Source of the DNA: a virus
Strand: one strand, 5' to 3'
Length of the DNA: 37,109 nt
IMG/VR virus record: IMGVR_UViG_3300009085_000019
Coordinates: 1-37,109 of that record
Shown: positions 25,766 to 31,597 of the stretch, piece after piece
How the letters are laid out: each line of letters begins with the position of its first letter
How positions within the stretch are numbered: the first letter of the stretch is position 1
Translations under genes and position numbers: made by a program
The notes under the pieces: model-generated
Told to the model about the DNA's origin: nothing
Database searches by the model: none
What the model saw: only the letters and a program-made list of their open reading frames with translations

Positions 25766-26211
25766 CGTGTTGGACTCCTTGGCTGCGGCATGGGACTACC
25801 GAAGCAGTCGTAACTGTTATAATCACAAGCTCCATAGTTTCTTATTTTGTAGAGCGGCGCCTGAGTATCATATATTGATATCGTGCTCCATGCTCCGTTA
25901 ACGCAAGCGCACACTTTCACACAGTTACTGCATGGCTGCGATGGAAGCGGCACTGGCTGTGGCACAGGATACGGCACAGGAACAGGAATATATGTTGGCT
26001 GTGGAATAGGCTGTGGGTAATATGTTGGAATCGGCTGTGGACGTGGCTTTGTGGTCGTCTGTATCGTTTTACCATCCTCACCATTCATTCCTCTATCGCC
26101 CTTCTCACCTTTTTCGCCTTTATCACCTTTGATTGTGTCTACCTTGTCTTTTGTTCCGCAGCTCATTGAAAATATGACTAATAAACTAATTTTTGCAATT
26201 TTTCGTACCAT
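25759..26211 (-). CDS. proline-rich lipoprotein with collagen-like repeats
   Basis: A 150-aa protein with a lipoprotein signal (SLLVIFSMSC, Cys18). Seven Gly-X-Y triplets follow (GDKGEKGEKGDRG and onward, about residues 30-50). A Pro-rich segment (about 57-94) has repeated PQPIP, PVPYPV, and the C-terminus holds at least six Cys (CSNCVKVCAC). The start at 26211 overlaps the HTH gene by 34 nt. It is probably anchored in the outer membrane and exposed or periplasmic. Collagen-like lipoproteins occur in free-living Gram-negative bacteria, so acquisition from a host is likely. Confidence 0.6.
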   Translation of the reverse strand: MVRKIAKISLLVIFSMSCGTKDKVDTIKGDKGEKGEKGDRGMNGEDGKTIQTTTKPRPQPIPTYYPQPIPQPTYIPVPVPYPVPQPVPLPSQPCSNCVKVCACVNGAWSTISIYDTQAPLYKIRNYGACDYNSYDCFGSPMPQPRSPTRC

Positions 26212-26399
26212 AGTTTTGACATCCTACATGTTTTGTCGTTAAACCGATAAATATGACCAACACTACAACCGAGGTTTAGTGCTACCTGTCTTAATGATCC
26301 GTACTTTTTTAAAGCTTTGTTGATCAGATCCTTCGAAGTTTTCTCGTGCATGTACTCGATCTGTGGTTCTTTGGGAGGCCGTCGTTTCTTTTTAGCCAT
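26178..26399 (-). CDS. HTH DNA-binding regulator of the accessory operon
   Basis: A 73-aa basic protein beginning MAKKKRRPPKEP. Residues 28-55 form a helix-turn-helix: ALKKYGSLRQVALNLGCSVGHIYRF. It has the size of Cro-like or antitoxin-type regulators. It is the first gene of the minus-strand operon after a 9-bp-arm inverted repeat at 26409-26444, so it probably regulates its own operon. It resembles the HTH protein at 32439-32645 in the recognition-helix area (IYRF versus IYRW). Confidence 0.6.
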   Translation of the reverse strand: MAKKKRRPPKEPQIEYMHEKTSKDLINKALKKYGSLRQVALNLGCSVGHIYRFNDKTCRMSKLWYEKLQKLVY

Positions 26400-26408
26400 A
26401 AGTTCTCC

Positions 26409-26444
26409 TGCTTGTTAATCGTGACAATCGATATGTAACAAGCA
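26409..26444. promoter_or_regulatory. inverted repeat upstream of the HTH operon
   Basis: TGCTTGTTA at 26409-26417 and TAACAAGCA at 26436-26444 are perfect 9-bp arms with an 18-base spacer that itself contains ATCG repeats. It lies 9 nt upstream of the HTH start codon and has no T run, so an operator is more likely than a terminator. Confidence 0.5.
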
Positions 26445-26468
26445 AGAGAAACTTTGTCTATACATTTA

Positions 26469-26687
26469 TCAGAAAGTATAAATTGTTTTCTTCTTAAGAA
26501 TAGTCTCAGAGCCTCTAATTATACGGATTCCTTCGGGATCTGACTCCTCTAGATATTCTCTAAGTTCACGAGGAGAGTTCGCAACAAAGAGCGCTTCTTT
26601 GATCACAAAATATTTAGGTTTTTCTTTTTTCGCTTCTGATGTTATATCGTCACAGATTGATTCGTTTGTTTCAAAAGGGTCATTCAT
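26469..26687 (-). CDS. small protein of unknown function
   Basis: A 72-aa protein: an acidic N-terminus then a compact alpha/beta segment (KYFVIKEALFVANSPRELREYL ... PEGIRIIRG) of the kind common in phage small proteins. It is divergent from the gene at 26752. No function is visible. Confidence 0.5.
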   Translation of the reverse strand: MNDPFETNESICDDITSEAKKEKPKYFVIKEALFVANSPRELREYLEESDPEGIRIIRGSETILKKKTIYTF

Positions 26688-26751
26688 TTTTCATGCTCCA
26701 AAAAATAAGATATATATATTGTATGTATATATTAAAAATAGGGATTTTACC

Positions 26752-26928
26752 ATGGCAAATCATAAAAGGATCGACCCGCACACTATAGCTTGTTTTCGGA
26801 TAAGCAAGAAAATATGGGCAAAGTTCGCCCGTTTATACCCAAACAAGTCAGAAAAATTACGAGACTATATAGATAAGGAAATAGAAAATGACAGTTGTAG
26901 CAAAAATGAGAGTCGTACTCGAAAGTAG
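26752..26928 (+). CDS. small basic protein, possible ribbon-helix-helix
   Basis: A 59-aa protein starting at the ATG at 26752 in a CCATGG context; a longer upstream frame lacks support. The segment RIDPHTIACFRISKKIWAKF followed by KLRDYIDKEI could be a strand and two helices like a ribbon-helix-helix regulator. Its end overlaps the next gene by 41 nt. Its divergent upstream region is AT-rich (TATATATATT), suggesting early promoters. Confidence 0.45.
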   Translation: MANHKRIDPHTIACFRISKKIWAKFARLYPNKSEKLRDYIDKEIENDSCSKNESRTRK

Positions 26929-27196
26929 CTGTTTCGACATCAAGGAAAAAATCGTGGTATTGGGGGTTCTGGCTAATGGAGAGCAGTCGATCGAGGATCT
27001 GCATAATTATACCTCGATTTCTAAGGCAATGCTGGAGCGGCTCTGCAATAAGCTTGTCGAAAGTGGTTATTTTGTCATAGAGCGCAAGGTATTTTCACGT
27101 TATTCACGTAAGATGTATAATCTCACTAACAAGCTGTTTGAACAGGACATTGTTAATGTGGGTAAAAACCCTATTGACTTGCTGATATATCAGTAA
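26888..27196 (+). CDS. winged-helix regulator candidate
   Basis: A 102-aa protein. Residues 16-75 have the pattern of a winged helix: KIVVLGVLANGEQSIEDLHN, TSISKAMLERLCNKLVESGY, then a basic wing (ERKVFSRYSRKMYNLT). The layout recalls small MarR/IclR-like or phage regulatory domains. It begins inside the previous gene and is followed by the structured leader of the initiator candidate. Confidence 0.5.
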   Translation: MTVVAKMRVVLESSCFDIKEKIVVLGVLANGEQSIEDLHNYTSISKAMLERLCNKLVESGYFVIERKVFSRYSRKMYNLTNKLFEQDIVNVGKNPIDLLIYQ

Positions 27197-27210
27197 TATT
27201 TATTTGTCGA

Positions 27211-27260
27211 TGAATCCTAAAGTAAAAAAGCAGCAAACCGTTTAAGATTCACTGCTTTTT
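27211..27260 (+). terminator. attenuator-like interleaved hairpins
   Basis: Hairpin A pairs 27211-27221 (TGAATCCTAAA) with 27241-27251 (TTTAAGATTCA), one mismatch. Hairpin B pairs 27225-27233 (AAAAAGCAG) with 27252-27260 (CTGCTTTTT). B resembles a weak terminator with A and T tracts on both sides. Because the left arm of B lies in the loop of A, they must form a pseudoknot or exclude one another. Confidence 0.5.
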
Positions 27261-27282
27261 ATTTAGCGAACTCTGTGTCATC

Positions 27283-27395
27283 AGAGGATTTTGAATTGTG
27301 AGCTCTAACTCGTCAATTCATAGGTGTAAATATACAAAATAAATTTTTGTTGCAACACTAAAAAATCCTCTCTTTAACAAAAAAGAAAGGATTTT
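27283..27395 (+). promoter_or_regulatory. RNA leader with hairpin over the ribosome-binding site
   Basis: A stem pairs 27362-27369 with 27388-27395 (8 bp), then after one mismatch 27371-27375 with 27382-27386 (5 bp), around a 6-base loop. Its right arm contains the AAAGGA ribosome site and ends one base before the ATG at 27397. Upstream, AGAGGATTTT at 27283-27292 is perfectly complementary to AAAATCCTCT at 27362-27371, the left arm, so it could compete and free the ribosome site. A 7-bp inverted repeat (TGAATTG 27292-27298 / CAATTCA 27314-27320) lies between. Confidence 0.5.
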
Positions 27396-27396
27396 A

Positions 27397-28290
27397 ATGT
27401 TATCAGACAACTGCACTTCAAAAAAAATAAACTTATCCACTCTTGGAATGAAAAATTCCCTTGAACATATCAAGTTCCCAACAAAATCTGAAAAAGCGGT
27501 TCTAACCAAGATGCACGAAAAATGTCCATTAACAGCAAATGGTCACGATCTTGATGCTTACTTCGATTATGCAAACGGTTCCCTTGGCTATCTCACAGAT
27601 AGGTGCGGTGAGACTGTCAGGGTAGCCAAGGAAGGGCTGCAAGCAAGAGGGGTTATACTTATAGATGGTCTGACTTGGGAGCAGTCACAGATCGAAAGGG
27701 ACGGTAAGATAGTCAGGGTAAGAACTCCGCACAATCAGCGTATCGAGTTTACACATGAATACAAAGTCTGGTTCAAGGCTTGCGTCACAGCCAAAAAGAT
27801 ACTCGGTGATAGGAAGTGGGGTTATTGTGACGGATATATCCAAAAGCGGGCTCTATCCCGCCTAAGATCCTCCTTGGCTATGGCTCGTTTCAAGGAGAGC
27901 GCTTTCAGCAAGGTGTTTATAAACATGGGGAAAACCTGTGAAGAGGTACAACAAAAATTGGTAACCCCCCTTACCAATTTTCTTGGTACATTTAATAAGA
28001 CACAAAATTCAAATTCAATAATTAAAGACAATAATAGAATCGGCTACGGTCTTCACTCAGATGAAAAGGTTTCCATAAAAGAAAAATTCATAAATCCTCT
28101 GATAGCGAACTTATCAGCATGTTCAAACAAGACAGTTAAAACGTGGACAGACGCCACGAATAAGATAGTTACTCAATTATTTCAATCAGGTATGACTAAA
28201 GTCGAGATCATTAGAACAATGATCAGACAAGGATATGTTAATACCGTGAATGAATTTGAGGCTAAATATTCACATCCAATGAACTGTTAG
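27397..28290 (+). CDS. winged-helix protein, replication initiator candidate
   Basis: A 297-aa basic protein. Residues 30-95 look like the helix-turn-helix at the N-terminus of phage replication proteins: TKSEKAVLTKMHEKCPLTAN, LGYLTDRCGETVRVAKEGLQ and ARGVILID. A Lys/Arg-rich middle (about 125-170) and a helical C-terminus follow. The gene lies upstream of ERF in the early block, which is where an initiator (lambda O-like slot) would be, and there is no other replication candidate. No ATPase or nuclease motif is visible. Translation is probably controlled by the leader structure. Confidence 0.4.
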   Translation: MLSDNCTSKKINLSTLGMKNSLEHIKFPTKSEKAVLTKMHEKCPLTANGHDLDAYFDYANGSLGYLTDRCGETVRVAKEGLQARGVILIDGLTWEQSQIERDGKIVRVRTPHNQRIEFTHEYKVWFKACVTAKKILGDRKWGYCDGYIQKRALSRLRSSLAMARFKESAFSKVFINMGKTCEEVQQKLVTPLTNFLGTFNKTQNSNSIIKDNNRIGYGLHSDEKVSIKEKFINPLIANLSACSNKTVKTWTDATNKIVTQLFQSGMTKVEIIRTMIRQGYVNTVNEFEAKYSHPMNC

Positions 28291-28317
28291 TCCTCACTTA
28301 GGACAATCAAGCATTGA

Positions 28318-28350
28318 TGTATTGACACTTTTCCTGCTCTAGGCTAGTTA
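28318..28350 (+). promoter_or_regulatory. promoter-like element, copy 1
   Basis: TTGACA at 28322-28327 with a 17-base spacer before a weak -10 position (TAGTTA). The block 28318-28346 is an exact 29-base match to 28609-28637. It would start a transcript near 28357, ending at the terminator at 28398-28432. Confidence 0.5.
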
Positions 28351-28356
28351 TCAATT

Positions 28357-28432
28357 ATGTTGAGTCTGCGTCTGCATACTTAATATATTTAAGCTAGTAA
28401 CGGTCAGGGCAACACTTGGCCGTTATTTTTTT
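28357..28432 (+). ncRNA. possible short RNA or attenuated leader
   Basis: Between the promoter-like repeat (28318-28350) and the strong terminator (28398-28432) there is no ORF with a ribosome site. A transcript would be about 75 nt, with a small stem (CTTAA/TTAAG) before the terminator stem. Either it is a small RNA, or a leader that limits read-through into the zinc-ribbon gene at 28444. The 5' end is an estimate. Confidence 0.3.
28398..28432 (+). terminator. rho-independent terminator
   Basis: TAACGGTCA pairs with TTGGCCGTTA-side bases (about 9 bp with one T-G pair), followed by seven T (28426-28432). It lies 11 nt upstream of the gene at 28444. Confidence 0.85.
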
Positions 28433-28443
28433 AAGGGGGCTGT

Positions 28444-28596
28444 ATGAAACTCAGTGAGGTTAAAATAATGTGCCCACATTGTGGCAAGGTTTCAACTAAT
28501 GATGAGTGGGAGCATAGCGAGGTTACCTATTATGAGTGGTGTCCACTGTGTGGTGGTAGATCAGATATGCGTGATTTGGAAGTGGTACAGGAATAA
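28444..28596 (+). CDS. zinc-ribbon miniprotein, paralogue 1
   Basis: A 50-aa protein, starting ATG at 28444 after AAGGGGG. Two CxxC knuckles, CPHC (9-12 region) and CPLC (33-36 region), make a rubredoxin-type zinc ribbon. The C-terminus GGRSDMRDLEVV matches GQVSDRRDLWVV of the protein at 32878-33033, so the two are paralogues. The role is unknown; such ribbons often contact nucleic acid or host proteins. Confidence 0.65.
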   Translation: MKLSEVKIMCPHCGKVSTNDEWEHSEVTYYEWCPLCGGRSDMRDLEVVQE

Positions 28597-28608
28597 AAAA
28601 GAGAAACT

Positions 28609-28641
28609 TGTATTGACACTTTTCCTGCTCTAGGCTATTAA
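28609..28641 (+). promoter_or_regulatory. promoter of the ERF gene (element copy 2)
   Basis: TTGACA at 28613-28618, 17-base spacer, TATTAA at 28636-28641. The first 29 bases repeat 28318-28346 exactly. Initiation near 28648 would give a leader of about 23 nt before the ERF start codon with AAGGAG. Confidence 0.65.
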
Positions 28642-28670
28642 TTGAGCTCAATCACGATGAAGGAGCAACA

Positions 28671-29393
28671 ATGGAAAACGAACAAAGAGAGAAACCAAGC
28701 GAATGCTTCCCAAAGATATACTCAATCATGGCCAAAGTCCTGGCTGATGTCGGTAGTGTGTCAAAAGATCGCAAGTCAGTGGGTAAATTTACTTTTGCCT
28801 ACAGGGGAATCGATGATGTCATGAATGCGCTGCATGAGGCTTTTGCTACTCATGGGCTATTCATTACACAGAGTGTTCTATCTCACGATATGAGCGTGAT
28901 AGAAGGCCGTGGAATACATCACATCATGAAAGTAGAATTCGGCTTCTACGCAGTCGATGGCAGCTCTATAAAGAGCACTGTCATGGGTGAGTGTATCGAA
29001 AACGGCGATAAAGGCACCGGCAAATGTATGAGTTATGCTCTTAAGACGTGCTTGCTTCAAACTTTCCTCATACCCACAGAAGACGAGTCGAAAGATCCCG
29101 ATAGCACTAATCAGCCAATAACAAGAGCTCAGCAATACCAGCAAGGGCAGCAGAGGCAGCAACAGCAACAAGCGCCACAGCCACAAGTTAAAAAAGAGGC
29201 TGCACAGACGCCGGAAATGAACGCCATCAAGGAATCAATAGTCAAGATCCTTGAAACAGAGGGTTATGATTGGCTCGGTAAAACGGGCAAGAGCAAAGAT
29301 TACCTAATCGGAAAAACGAAAGACGAAACTGATATCGGTAAGTTAAATTCGTTTTGGATCACTATTCAAAAGTTGATATCCGCCGAAGGATAG
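28671..29393 (+). CDS. erf: ERF-type single-strand annealing protein
   Basis: A 240-aa protein of the ERF recombinase family, which anneals complementary single strands and, as in P22, helps circularise or recombine the genome. Diagnostic features are the N-terminal YSIMAKVLADVGSVSKD, FAYRGIDDVMNALHEAFATHG (about residues 42-62), and GTGKCMSYALKTCLLQTFLI followed by the acidic PTEDESKDPD (about 115-145). A Gln-rich linker (QQGQQRQQQQQ, about 155-170) leads to a small C-terminal domain, as is usual for SSAPs. AAGGAGCAACA precedes the ATG, and it has its own promoter. Confidence 0.85.
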   Translation: MENEQREKPSECFPKIYSIMAKVLADVGSVSKDRKSVGKFTFAYRGIDDVMNALHEAFATHGLFITQSVLSHDMSVIEGRGIHHIMKVEFGFYAVDGSSIKSTVMGECIENGDKGTGKCMSYALKTCLLQTFLIPTEDESKDPDSTNQPITRAQQYQQGQQRQQQQQAPQPQVKKEAAQTPEMNAIKESIVKILETEGYDWLGKTGKSKDYLIGKTKDETDIGKLNSFWITIQKLISAEG

Positions 29394-29418
29394 AGTACAT
29401 AGTAATTCTATCGTGATG

Positions 29419-29454
29419 CAAGGGAGTGTGGCTTGAGCTAGTTACGCTCCCTTG
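29419..29454. terminator. hairpin between convergent genes
   Basis: An 11-bp stem CAAGGGAGTGT / ACGCTCCCTTG (one T-G pair) with a 14-base loop lies between the stops of ERF and the minus-strand gene at 29460. No long T run follows on either strand, so termination strength is uncertain. Confidence 0.45.
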
Positions 29455-29459
29455 TTGCG

Positions 29460-29996
29460 TTATCCGATCTTGACGCCAGACTTACTTGCCCAATTTTGCA
29501 GATCCTCAAAAGTTCGGATCACAACACCATCTTGTAGTGTAAGACAGTTTCCATTCTCGAGGGTTTTTATCAAATCATCAAAAGTCGGGATCTTTCCTCC
29601 AGCTCGTAGCGCCTGGCTTTTCGCCAAACATACAGGACACAGCTCGAACTTATCAGTGTAGGAGTTATTAAAAACAGTATCAGTTATGACGTCAATCGGC
29701 ACTTGGCTCGTCTCTGAGTAAAGCACCCAGTTCAATGGTTCGACTATCACTTTCTCCCCATTGCCAAGAGTTACCACTCCAGAAACACAGATTTTTATGA
29801 TCTTGGGAGCTGCTGCAAAATAGCTCGAGACATCGCCGTTTTCCACGATCTCATTCGGGTCAAATGGTTTTTGGACTTGTTGTTGGGGAACATCAATAAA
29901 CGTGTTTTCAACATACGGCAAATTTAGATAGGGAGTCCACTGCCTTGCATACGATCTTTTTGGCACACGAGTATATAAAACCCCAAAATCACTCAT
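29460..29996 (-). CDS. unknown protein with CPVC motif
   Basis: A 178-aa protein. The N-terminal 50 residues are Tyr/Pro/Gln-rich (SYARQWTPYLNLPY, VPQQQVQKP), followed by a beta-rich region (VSGVVTLGNGEKVIVEPL) and a helical C-terminal part with one CPVC pair (about residue 120). It is transcribed against ERF and the paralogue pair. No family recognised. The rightward promoter region upstream of 30103 could also serve it divergently. Confidence 0.55.
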   Translation of the reverse strand: MSDFGVLYTRVPKRSYARQWTPYLNLPYVENTFIDVPQQQVQKPFDPNEIVENGDVSSYFAAAPKIIKICVSGVVTLGNGEKVIVEPLNWVLYSETSQVPIDVITDTVFNNSYTDKFELCPVCLAKSQALRAGGKIPTFDDLIKTLENGNCLTLQDGVVIRTFEDLQNWASKSGVKIG

Positions 29997-30024
29997 AGGA
30001 ATCCCCTTCTTTATTGAACATATA

Positions 30025-30053
30025 TTGACATGGGCAGAAACTCACAATAACAT
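30025..30053 (+). promoter_or_regulatory. promoter of the tandem paralogue genes
   Basis: TTGACA at 30025-30030, 17-base spacer, TAACAT at 30048-30053. Initiation near 30060 would leave about 43 nt before the ATG at 30103. Confidence 0.5.
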
Positions 30054-30102
30054 ACCCATATACATATCCGTACATACAAAATAATTTTATGAGGTTTTCT
30101 CC

Positions 30103-30411
30103 ATGGCAGAAAAAACGACTTATGAACTCGTGTGCGAACAGCTCGCAAACGACGTTTTAGTGCAAGCTCGAGCAGCTAACCAAGCTTTTATCAGCACGAT
30201 GGCTGGCATCAATGCAGTTCACGCTCGTTGCGCTCAGGTTATCGATAAAAGAATAGCTGAGTTTGACCTTGAAAAAGCACGAGCACAGAGCGCAATCGAT
30301 CCTGTGAGCCAGAGTTTTTGGTTATCAAAAAGCGCAGGGGATTCAGGCAATATTCAGGTAGGAACATCACAACTTCTCGAAATTCTTCGCCAAGTACAGG
30401 CAAAGAAGTAA
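30103..30411 (+). CDS. unknown small helical protein, tandem paralogue 1
   Basis: A 102-aa protein, Ala- and Gln-rich and probably all helical, with no membrane span or catalytic motif. Conserved blocks shared with its neighbour are ANDxxxQARAxNQAF, TMAG, RCAQV, SAIDPVSQS and QVGT ... LLEILRQ. The two genes share about 60% of residues by eye and align without gaps. GAGG lies upstream. It has its own promoter and the pair is closed by a double terminator, so the proteins may be abundant. No function recognised. Confidence 0.6.
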   Translation: MAEKTTYELVCEQLANDVLVQARAANQAFISTMAGINAVHARCAQVIDKRIAEFDLEKARAQSAIDPVSQSFWLSKSAGDSGNIQVGTSQLLEILRQVQAKK

Positions 30412-30435
30412 AACATAAACGCCAGGGGAGGAATT

Positions 30436-30741
30436 ATGGCAGAGACTTCAGTTTTAGAGTTAATCAATGATCAGTTTGCAAACGACATTGCTATGCAAGC
30501 ACGGGCTTCTAACCAAGCTTTTGTTGGCACAATGGCAGGTAGCAACGCAATCCACAGTCGGTGCGCTCAAGTTCTCGATAAGCGAGTATCTGAGTATGAT
30601 ATCGAGGAAGCAAGATCCGCTTCTGCAATCGATCCTGTGTCTCAGAGCTACATGCTTAGCAAGGCAGCTCAGGACGGCGGCAATGTGCAAGTAGGAACAG
30701 CGCTACTTCTTGAAATTCTTAGACAAGGGCAAGCTAAGTAA
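30436..30741 (+). CDS. unknown small helical protein, tandem paralogue 2
   Basis: A 101-aa paralogue of the protein at 30103-30411, 24 nt downstream with GGGGAGG as its ribosome site. Gapless similarity over the full length shows a gene duplication that has diverged but kept the reading frame and conserved blocks (SAIDPVSQS is identical). Both copies appear intact, suggesting distinct or additive roles, or a hetero-oligomer. Confidence 0.6.
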   Translation: MAETSVLELINDQFANDIAMQARASNQAFVGTMAGSNAIHSRCAQVLDKRVSEYDIEEARSASAIDPVSQSYMLSKAAQDGGNVQVGTALLLEILRQGQAK

Positions 30742-30772
30742 GGTATCATTTATTGAATGTACACTCCTTAAT

Positions 30773-30836
30773 GGAATAGACTATTTTAGAGCTAGTCTAT
30801 TCCGAATAGACTAGTTTAGAGCTAGTCTATTTTTTT
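30773..30836 (+). terminator. tandem duplicated terminator hairpins
   Basis: First hairpin: GGAATAGACTA (30773-30783) / TAGTCTATTCC (30793-30803), 11 bp. Second hairpin: AATAGACTAG (30805-30814) / CTAGTCTATT (30822-30831), 10 bp, followed by five more T. They are near-identical direct repeats. The stop of the minus-strand gene at 30827 lies in the second stem, so the structure may stop transcription from both sides. Confidence 0.8.
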
Positions 30837-31246
30837 ATGTTTCGATAGAGAGCAAGGTGCAGGTCGTATAGCTCTTTGATGATAGGCTGTAAGTCGGATT
30901 GTATATAGCTTTGGGTCTTATAGATTTTATCCATCTTGTCTCTTATTGAGCTGATAGCATCACAGGCTATACTAAAGGGATCTGCTTCTGGTGTTGTGGG
31001 CTGCACAGCAAAAAAAGACGGAGCTACAGGAGGCTTGGCCATATTTTGTTCCTCTTTGAAAAGTGGTTGGGTTGGTTTTGGGTCGTTGCCTGAAGAGATA
31101 GACTGGATATTATTTACTATTTGCGCTGCTTTCTGAGCACCATCTAAAATGGTATCCAATATATTTTTTTGCTCAGTCGCCTGGCTTCTCGCAATTTCTT
31201 TCGAAAGTTCTAACATAGATAATAGTTCTCCTAGCGACATGTCCAT
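30827..31246 (-). CDS. helical protein of unknown function
   Basis: A 139-aa protein: two helical regions (about residues 1-48 and 90-139) joined by a Pro/Gln-rich linker (KPTQPLFKEEQNMAKPPVAPS). The start at 31246 has no clear ribosome site; a second ATG lies 6 nt later. TACAAT on the minus strand ends 4 nt before the first ATG, so the message could be leaderless. It is convergent with the paralogue pair. No family recognised. Confidence 0.5.
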   Translation of the reverse strand: MDMSLGELLSMLELSKEIARSQATEQKNILDTILDGAQKAAQIVNNIQSISSGNDPKPTQPLFKEEQNMAKPPVAPSFFAVQPTTPEADPFSIACDAISSIRDKMDKIYKTQSYIQSDLQPIIKELYDLHLALYRNIKK

Positions 31247-31292
31247 GAATATTGTATATACAGTATTATCACGATATTGAGAAAGGGAATTT

Positions 31293-31481
31293 ATGAAAGT
31301 ATTCTACATTTTACGAGCAGGGGTCGAAAAAATCCGCAAGAAGCTTTGTCCCCACAGATGGGCATACAAAAAAACCGTAACACTCATAGGACGCAGATAT
31401 GCCGAATATGTTTGCGTAAAATGCGGCAAGTCTGGACATCTACGCTATGATCACGATTATGAAATTAAAAATGTAGGATAA
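31293..31481 (+). CDS. small zinc-binding protein
   Basis: A 62-aa basic protein with CPH (about 19-21) and CVKCG (41-45), probably one zinc site, and basic flanks. GAAAGGGA lies before the ATG. Its stop overlaps the next start (TAATG). It is the first of a run of tiny rightward genes. Confidence 0.55.
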   Translation: MKVFYILRAGVEKIRKKLCPHRWAYKKTVTLIGRRYAEYVCVKCGKSGHLRYDHDYEIKNVG

Positions 31482-31597
31482 TGAAAATGGAAACATATAT
31501 GTACTGGTATATTTTTGGAATGACTAATGGCGTCGCATGGGGAGCTCTAATCCTGGCGGCTATTTTGTACATCGTTGGAAAAAATAGGAAAAGTTAA
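31481..31597 (+). CDS. 38-aa membrane peptide
   Basis: Starts at the ATG in a TAATG overlap at 31481 and ends in another TAATG overlap at 31597, which is good support for a real gene despite its length. The sequence is one hydrophobic span (YMYWYIFGMTNGVAWGALIL and on) with a basic tail GKNRKS, so a positive-inside C-terminus is likely. Confidence 0.5.
   Translation: MKMETYMYWYIFGMTNGVAWGALILAAILYIVGKNRKS

Noticed and set aside
26688-26751. A palindromic TATATATA region as origin of replication.
   Set aside because: It is simple AT-rich sequence in a divergent promoter region without clear iterons.
30103-30741. The tandem paralogues as RebB-type R-body proteins.
   Set aside because: Length and duplication are suggestive, but I see none of the sequence pattern I associate with RebB proteins.
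30780-30836. The strings TTTTAGAGCTAG and GTTTAGAGCTAG resemble the start of a type II CRISPR repeat or guide scaffold.
   Set aside because: They are loop-plus-stem parts of the duplicated terminator hairpins. There is no spacer, no array and no cas gene.
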